A DNA stretch of 63,753 nt. It comes from Caulobacter sp. SLTY (GTDB lineage: Bacteria; Pseudomonadota; Alphaproteobacteria; Caulobacterales; Caulobacteraceae). The notes below the pieces were generated by a model that was not told the DNA's origin, ran no database searches, and worked only from the letters and a program-made list of their open reading frames with translations. Position 1 is the stretch's first letter. Every line of letters begins with the position of its first letter. The position numbers and the translations under genes are program-made. Shown one piece after another: positions 59,741 through 63,753 of this stretch. The stretch spans positions 1 through 63,753 of the forward strand of contig NZ_JAAALA010000024.1 in assembly GCF_009905535.1 (NCBI RefSeq), read 5' to 3'.

Positions 59741-60421
59741 TTAAGCCGGCACCGGCGGCTCTGCGTACGACGCCCCCTTGGTGATCGCCTCGTCGGGGAC
59801 CTTCAGCATCCCCAGGTACTGCGCCTTGGGATAGGCCATGTGCGGCTTTTCCGGATCGTACTCCGGCTGCGGCACCGGAGACGGTCCCTCATACGGCGCG
59901 GGCGCCTTGAATCGCGCAGCTTCCTCGTCGCTGATCCCGGCCTTGGCCAGCACCGCCGGGTCGATCCAGCGGCCGGGGTCAATCGGCTCGTGGCTGGTCG
60001 CCACCTCCAGGGTCATCTGGTCCGGTCCGGCGAAATAGATCGAGCGGCACATGCCATGATCGATCGGCCCGATGACGTTGACCCCGTGGCTGCGGATGCG
60101 GTCGCGCATGGCGACCAGCTGCTCGTCGCTGTCCACCCGGAAGGCCAGGTGCTGCAGGGTCCCCGGCGCGCTGGGCAGCGCCCCGTTTCCGGCGTGGGTC
60201 TTGCCGAGCTCGATGGGGATGTCGCCGACGTTAGGCAGTTGCACGATCGAGAAATAGCCGTGGTCGTTCATCCGCAGGAAGGCGTGAAGGCCGCCCGGCA
60301 CCCCGTGCATGTCGAACAGCGCGACCAGCGGGCAGCCCATCACCTCGCTGAAGAAGGCGATGTGTTTCTTGATGTCCCCGGCCATGAAGGCCAGGTGGTG
60401 GATGCCGGTCGGCTGGGTCAT
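59741..60421 (-). CDS. VOC-superfamily dioxygenase-like protein
   Basis: 226 aa from the ATG at 60421, preceded by GGCGGAAA. Two-part VOC fold: GIHHLAFMAGDIKKHIAFFS, FDMHGVPGGLHAFLRM, then LQHLAFRVDSDEQLVAMRDR and QMTLEVATSHE. The histidines in HHLAF and QHLAF and the glutamate in LEV fit the metal triad of extradiol-type or glyoxalase-type enzymes. The last 60 residues are proline-rich. It is divergent from the alpha/beta hydrolase gene, a pairing seen in ring-cleavage pathways, but the substrate is unknown. Confidence 0.85.
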   Translation of the reverse strand: MTQPTGIHHLAFMAGDIKKHIAFFSEVMGCPLVALFDMHGVPGGLHAFLRMNDHGYFSIVQLPNVGDIPIELGKTHAGNGALPSAPGTLQHLAFRVDSDEQLVAMRDRIRSHGVNVIGPIDHGMCRSIYFAGPDQMTLEVATSHEPIDPGRWIDPAVLAKAGISDEEAARFKAPAPYEGPSPVPQPEYDPEKPHMAYPKAQYLGMLKVPDEAITKGASYAEPPVPA

Positions 60422-60558
60422 GAGTTTCCGCCCTCGTCTTGTTGCAGACATTGGGCCCCCGTCGCGCAAAGCCCGCAAGCCCCCAAGCGCTTGCCTGCCG
60501 CGACGTCTACCTGCCAAATCCGCGTAATCGGGCCAAAAAGAGCCCTCCGGAGGCGACC

Positions 60559-61710
60559 TTGGACATCCACCGCGAGCCCTACGGCTTTTCCTACAAGGAA
60601 TCCTCGCGCCTCAAGGAGGTGTACGGCGGGGCCGCCGGCCGGGTGTTCATTGAATGCATGCGCATCCGCCCGGAAACGACGTCCAAGACGGTGATCCTGT
60701 TCAGCCACCCGATCGGCGGAGGCAGCTTCCTGCCGCTCGTCCTCGCCCTGGCCCGCGCCGGCAAGCATGTCATCTACTGCAACCCGCGCTACCGGGGGAA
60801 CGACACCGCCTGCATCCTGGAAAAATGCGTGCTCGATGTCGGCGCCTGCATCAAGGATCTGAAGAAGCGGTTCGGCTATGAAAAGGTGGTGCTGGGCGGC
60901 TGGTCCGGCGGCGGCTCGCTGTCGATGTTCTACCAGGACCAGGCGACCACCCCGACCATCACCCACACCCCGGCCGGCGATGAGGTGGACTTGGTCGGCG
61001 CCGGCCTGATCCCCGCCGACGGGGTGATGCTACTGGCCGCCCACATCGGCCGGTCGGTGACCATGACGGAGTGGATCGACCCCTCGATCCTCGACGAGAC
61101 CCGCCCCTTCGACCGGGACCCCTCGCTCAACATCTACGACCCCGCCTGCCCGGAGCAGCCGCCCTATTCGGATGACTTCGTCGCCCGCTTCCGTGAAGCC
61201 CAGATCGCCCGCAACCGCCGCATCACCGCCTGGGCCAAGGACCAACTCGCTGATCTGAAAGCCGCCGGCGACCCGGACGCCGAGCGCTGTTTCATCGTCC
61301 AGGGCACCATGGCCGACGTCCGCTGGACCGACCCGACCCAGGACCCCTCCGACCGCGCGCCCCACACCTGCTATATGGGCGATCCGCGCATCGCCAACGA
61401 TGGCCCCATCGGCCTTGGACGGTTCACCACCCTGCGCTCCTGGCTGTCGCAATGGAGCTATGACGAGAGCCGCGCCAACGGCCTGATCAACGGCCCGCGC
61501 ATCACCGTCCCCGGCCTGGTGATCAACAACACCGCGGATCTCGCCTGCACCCCCAGCCATGCACGGCGCCTGTTCGAGGCCTATGGCGGCGCCGACAAGA
61601 GCTACGTCGATATCGAGGGCGCCGACCACTACTACATCGAGAAACCCGAGCTGCTGCCCCAGGCAACCAAGGCGGTCACCGGCTGGATGGACGAGCGGGG
61701 CTTTGCCTAG
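60559..61710 (+). CDS. Alpha/beta hydrolase family protein
   Basis: 383 aa starting at a TTG (60559) with CCGGAGG six bases upstream; no ATG fits. Nucleophile elbow GGWSGGGS (Ser116), acid in NNTADLACTPSHAR, histidine in EGADHYYIEKP, so the triad is complete. PIGGGSFLPLVLALARAGKH at the front may form the oxyanion region. No signal peptide, so cytoplasmic. It may cleave a C-C or ester bond in a product of the divergent VOC protein (inference from pairing). Confidence 0.85.
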   Translation: MDIHREPYGFSYKESSRLKEVYGGAAGRVFIECMRIRPETTSKTVILFSHPIGGGSFLPLVLALARAGKHVIYCNPRYRGNDTACILEKCVLDVGACIKDLKKRFGYEKVVLGGWSGGGSLSMFYQDQATTPTITHTPAGDEVDLVGAGLIPADGVMLLAAHIGRSVTMTEWIDPSILDETRPFDRDPSLNIYDPACPEQPPYSDDFVARFREAQIARNRRITAWAKDQLADLKAAGDPDAERCFIVQGTMADVRWTDPTQDPSDRAPHTCYMGDPRIANDGPIGLGRFTTLRSWLSQWSYDESRANGLINGPRITVPGLVINNTADLACTPSHARRLFEAYGGADKSYVDIEGADHYYIEKPELLPQATKAVTGWMDERGFA

Positions 61711-61717
61711 GCGGGGT

Positions 61718-62728
61718 CTAGAACAGCGCCGTCCAGCCCGTCCCGTCGATCGCCGCGTCCACCCGCGCCTTCGCACCGGCGGGCAGGGCGGCGTACTCCT
61801 CGCGCAGCCAGCCCAGGCATTTGGCCTGGTAGGGGAAGGCGTTCTGGGTCCAGGCCCGCCCGTCGATCTCCGCCTCCACCGTGGTCGCGCCGGCCATCAC
61901 CGCCTTGGCGTTGGCGATCAGCAGCGGCGGATAGACCCGGCCCATCTCGGCCAGCAGCCCCTTCAGGGTGTCCGGAACCTCGCCCTCGAACAGCGGCCCC
62001 GGCTCCACCCCAGACAGGTCCTCCACCATGCCGACCCAGCCCATCACCCGGTGTGCCCGGCCTTGGGCGATGCCGGTCGGGGTCGGGTCGACCCCGGCCA
62101 GCTGGGTCAGCTGACCGAACAGGCCGAAGTCGCCCGCTCCCGGCGCCCCGCCCAGCATGAAGGGGTGGGCCGACAGGTGCGCCTCCAGGGCGTCCAGCAG
62201 CCGCACATAGCTGTCCTCGATCACCGGCCCGGTCGTCGCATTGGACCCGACATAGGCTAGCCGCCCGATCTGCCGGTCGCTGAACATCTTGCCCATCTGG
62301 GCAAGGGTCGGCTCATCGAGCGGGGAGGGGCCCCAGCTGGGCAGCAGCCGGCCGGCGAAGGCGGCGTCCGCCGCATGGGCCCAGCGGTAGTGGAACATGC
62401 ATTTGGTCAGCCACTCGTCGGCATAGTCCTCGATCAGGCTGTCGAGGAAGGCCATGGCCGGGTCGGCCGGACGGACGGGTCGTCCCGGAAAGTCCTTGTC
62501 AAACCGGCGGATCAGCGGCGTGGAATCGGTGACTGCTTCGATCCCGCCGGCGTCGGCCAGGTAGAAGGTGGGCAGCAGAGGCACCTTGGGAACCGGATAG
62601 CCCGCCGGCTCCCGGCCGCGGAAATAGAGTTTGTAGGGGATGCGCCGGTAGCGCAGCACCGCCAGCATCTTGCGGGTGTAGGGCGAGCCTGGCGCACCGG
62701 ACAGTTCGAGGGGCGTTTCCAAAGTCAT
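61718..62728 (-). CDS. Glutathione S-transferase-like protein
   Basis: 336 aa from the ATG at 62728. The N-terminal thioredoxin-like domain has LSGAPGSPYTRKMLAVLRYR, with SPYTRK in the catalytic Ser/Tyr position, RIPYKLYFRG, KVPLLPTFYL and DSTPLIRRFD. The long C-terminal helical part is larger than in ordinary GSTs; its GGAPGAGDFGLFGQLTQLAG matches the GST N-capping box. Substrate unknown. The frame is open ten codons upstream without a ribosome site. Confidence 0.8.
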   Translation of the reverse strand: MTLETPLELSGAPGSPYTRKMLAVLRYRRIPYKLYFRGREPAGYPVPKVPLLPTFYLADAGGIEAVTDSTPLIRRFDKDFPGRPVRPADPAMAFLDSLIEDYADEWLTKCMFHYRWAHAADAAFAGRLLPSWGPSPLDEPTLAQMGKMFSDRQIGRLAYVGSNATTGPVIEDSYVRLLDALEAHLSAHPFMLGGAPGAGDFGLFGQLTQLAGVDPTPTGIAQGRAHRVMGWVGMVEDLSGVEPGPLFEGEVPDTLKGLLAEMGRVYPPLLIANAKAVMAGATTVEAEIDGRAWTQNAFPYQAKCLGWLREEYAALPAGAKARVDAAIDGTGWTALF

Positions 62729-62770
62729 GACATTTACCGTGCCAATTGTTCCCGGCACAGTGCCGCAGGA

Positions 62771-63753
62771 TCAGCCGTCGCGCAACGCCTGCACCGTCCC
62801 CCGCATCCAGGCCGCCAGGTTCTCCTTCTTCTCCAGCGGCGTGCGGCCATGGCGCACCATCACCAGATCGAGGTCCGGGACCAGCAGGGTGAACTGCCCA
62901 TCATAGCCATTGGCCGAGAAGGACCCCGGCCCGCCCAGCCCCAGCCACCAGTGGGCGCCATAGCCCTGTTCCTCGGTGGCCGGCACGGGGGTGGGCGTGC
63001 GCGCATAGTCGACCCAGGCCGCCGGCAGCAGCTGGCGATCCTCCCACACCCCGCCCCGCAGGTAGAGCAGCCCGAAGCGAGCGAAATCCCGCGCCGTGCA
63101 GAAGCAGAAGGAGGAGCCGATGAAGGTTCCCGCCGCGTCGAACTTGGGGACCGGGCTGGTCATGCCCAGCGGCGCGAACAGCACCTTGCGCATATGGGCC
63201 TCGAACGCCTCGCCGCTCAGGCCCAGCGCGTCCTGCAGCAGGCGGGCGACGATGTTGGTCGTGCCGCTGGCGTAGGACCACACGGTGTCCGGCGCATGGG
63301 CCAGCGGCTGGGCCATGGCATAGGCGGCGACATCCTCCTGGCCCGAGCCGAACAGCATCTCGATGACGTCGGATACACTGCCCGGCACATAGTCCTCGAC
63401 GAACTTCAGCCCGCTCGACATCCGCAGCAGCTGGTCGAGGGTGATCGCCGCCCGCCCATCGCCCTGCCAGGCCGGTATGCCGGTCGGCGCATGGATATCC
63501 AGCCGCCCCTCGGCTGCCGCCAGCCCGACCAGCGCTTGGGTGATGCTCTTGGCCTTGGACCAGGAGGGGAAGGTGTTCTCCGCACCCAACCCCGATCCAT
63601 AGCGCTCGTAGCGGATGCGTCCGCCTTGGACGATCAGCACCGCGTCCGTCACGGCGATGCTCTCGTCGGCAAAGGCGGCGTCGAGATGCTGGACCAGGGC
63701 CGGACTCAGCGGCTCGCCGACCGGCCAGTCGGCGGTGGGCCAGGGGGTATCGG
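62771..63753 (-). CDS. Serine hydrolase, 6-aminohexanoate-dimer-hydrolase-like (NylB/beta-lactamase family); 5' end beyond the window
   Basis: 327 residues visible. The frame is open to the right edge with no stop, and the residues before a GTG at 63652 (for example DTPWPTADWPVGEPLS) continue the family pattern, so the gene is truncated by the window. Catalytic SxxK in FPSWSKAKSITQALVG, MSSGLKF, the YxS/N-type motif in WSYASGTTNIVARLL, and a late HWWLGLGGPGSFSANGYDGQ. Family VIII esterases and NylB-type amidases share this layout. The substrate is not predictable. Confidence 0.88.
   Translation of the reverse strand, partial: DTPWPTADWPVGEPLSPALVQHLDAAFADESIAVTDAVLIVQGGRIRYERYGSGLGAENTFPSWSKAKSITQALVGLAAAEGRLDIHAPTGIPAWQGDGRAAITLDQLLRMSSGLKFVEDYVPGSVSDVIEMLFGSGQEDVAAYAMAQPLAHAPDTVWSYASGTTNIVARLLQDALGLSGEAFEAHMRKVLFAPLGMTSPVPKFDAAGTFIGSSFCFCTARDFARFGLLYLRGGVWEDRQLLPAAWVDYARTPTPVPATEEQGYGAHWWLGLGGPGSFSANGYDGQFTLLVPDLDLVMVRHGRTPLEKKENLAAWMRGTVQALRDG

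Overview
High-GC alphaproteobacterial chromosome, most likely Caulobacteraceae (Caulobacter/Phenylobacterium type). The reasons are strong G+C bias in third codon positions, many 4-nt ATGA/GTGA gene overlaps, an EipA (DUF1134) gene with a CtrA-like site in front, two large TonB-dependent receptors, and a mosaic of CoA-ligase, crotonase, SDR and spinster-type MFS genes typical of Caulobacterales and sphingomonads. There is no rRNA, CRISPR array, prophage or insertion sequence. No stretch above about 300 bases lacks a gene.

Layout. (1) 1-16.7 kb is mostly core genome: a lipoprotein 5' end, prs, a CPBP protease, a TPR protein, eipA, a minus-strand block rpmI-rplT-[terminator]-DUF1905-deacetylase-pheS-two small paralogues-pheT-VOC, then panD, several lipoproteins and envelope proteins, an acyltransferase with a sterol-desaturase-like protein, and a CAT-anticodon tRNA. 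(2) 16.7-38.4 kb is a large catabolic region: acyl-CoA dehydrogenase, a FadR-type GntR regulator, nitronate monooxygenase, four crotonases, two thioesterase-like proteins, a CaiB-type CoA transferase, two CoA ligases (one feruloyl-CoA-synthetase-like), a MaoC-like protein, an SDR, two MFS carriers, a TonB-dependent receptor, and LysR and MerR regulators. Six of its intergenic promoter regions share an AT-rich motif with core TAACTAATTAAT, which points to one regulon. (3) 38.4-41.8 kb is a decaying module: a TauD-type dioxygenase with a one-base frameshift, two overlapping GntR genes, and a deletion fusion joining a beta-lactamase-family 5' end to a TonB-receptor 3' end. (4) 41.8-48.8 kb holds two SDRs, a TetR regulator with a large dyad operator, a divergent CinA-domain protein, kdsA, a TAP-like hydrolase and a membrane-bound LytTR regulator. 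(5) 48.8-58.3 kb holds an AbgT-type transporter, then a tightly overlapping cassette: TonB receptor, MFS, exported esterase, CoA ligase, TetR. (6) 58.3-63.8 kb holds MaoC-like, EVE, VOC, hydrolase, GST-like and NylB-like genes.

How the genes work together (inference). Both catabolic regions combine outer-membrane uptake, inner-membrane transport, CoA activation and local regulators. In the second cassette a secreted carboxylesterase suggests an esterified substrate hydrolysed in the periplasm before import. The substrates cannot be read from sequence. The most unusual items are the shared-operator regulon, a duplicated family of unknown function embedded between pheS and pheT, a palindromic repeat inserted in frame ahead of a signal peptide, and the deletion fusion.
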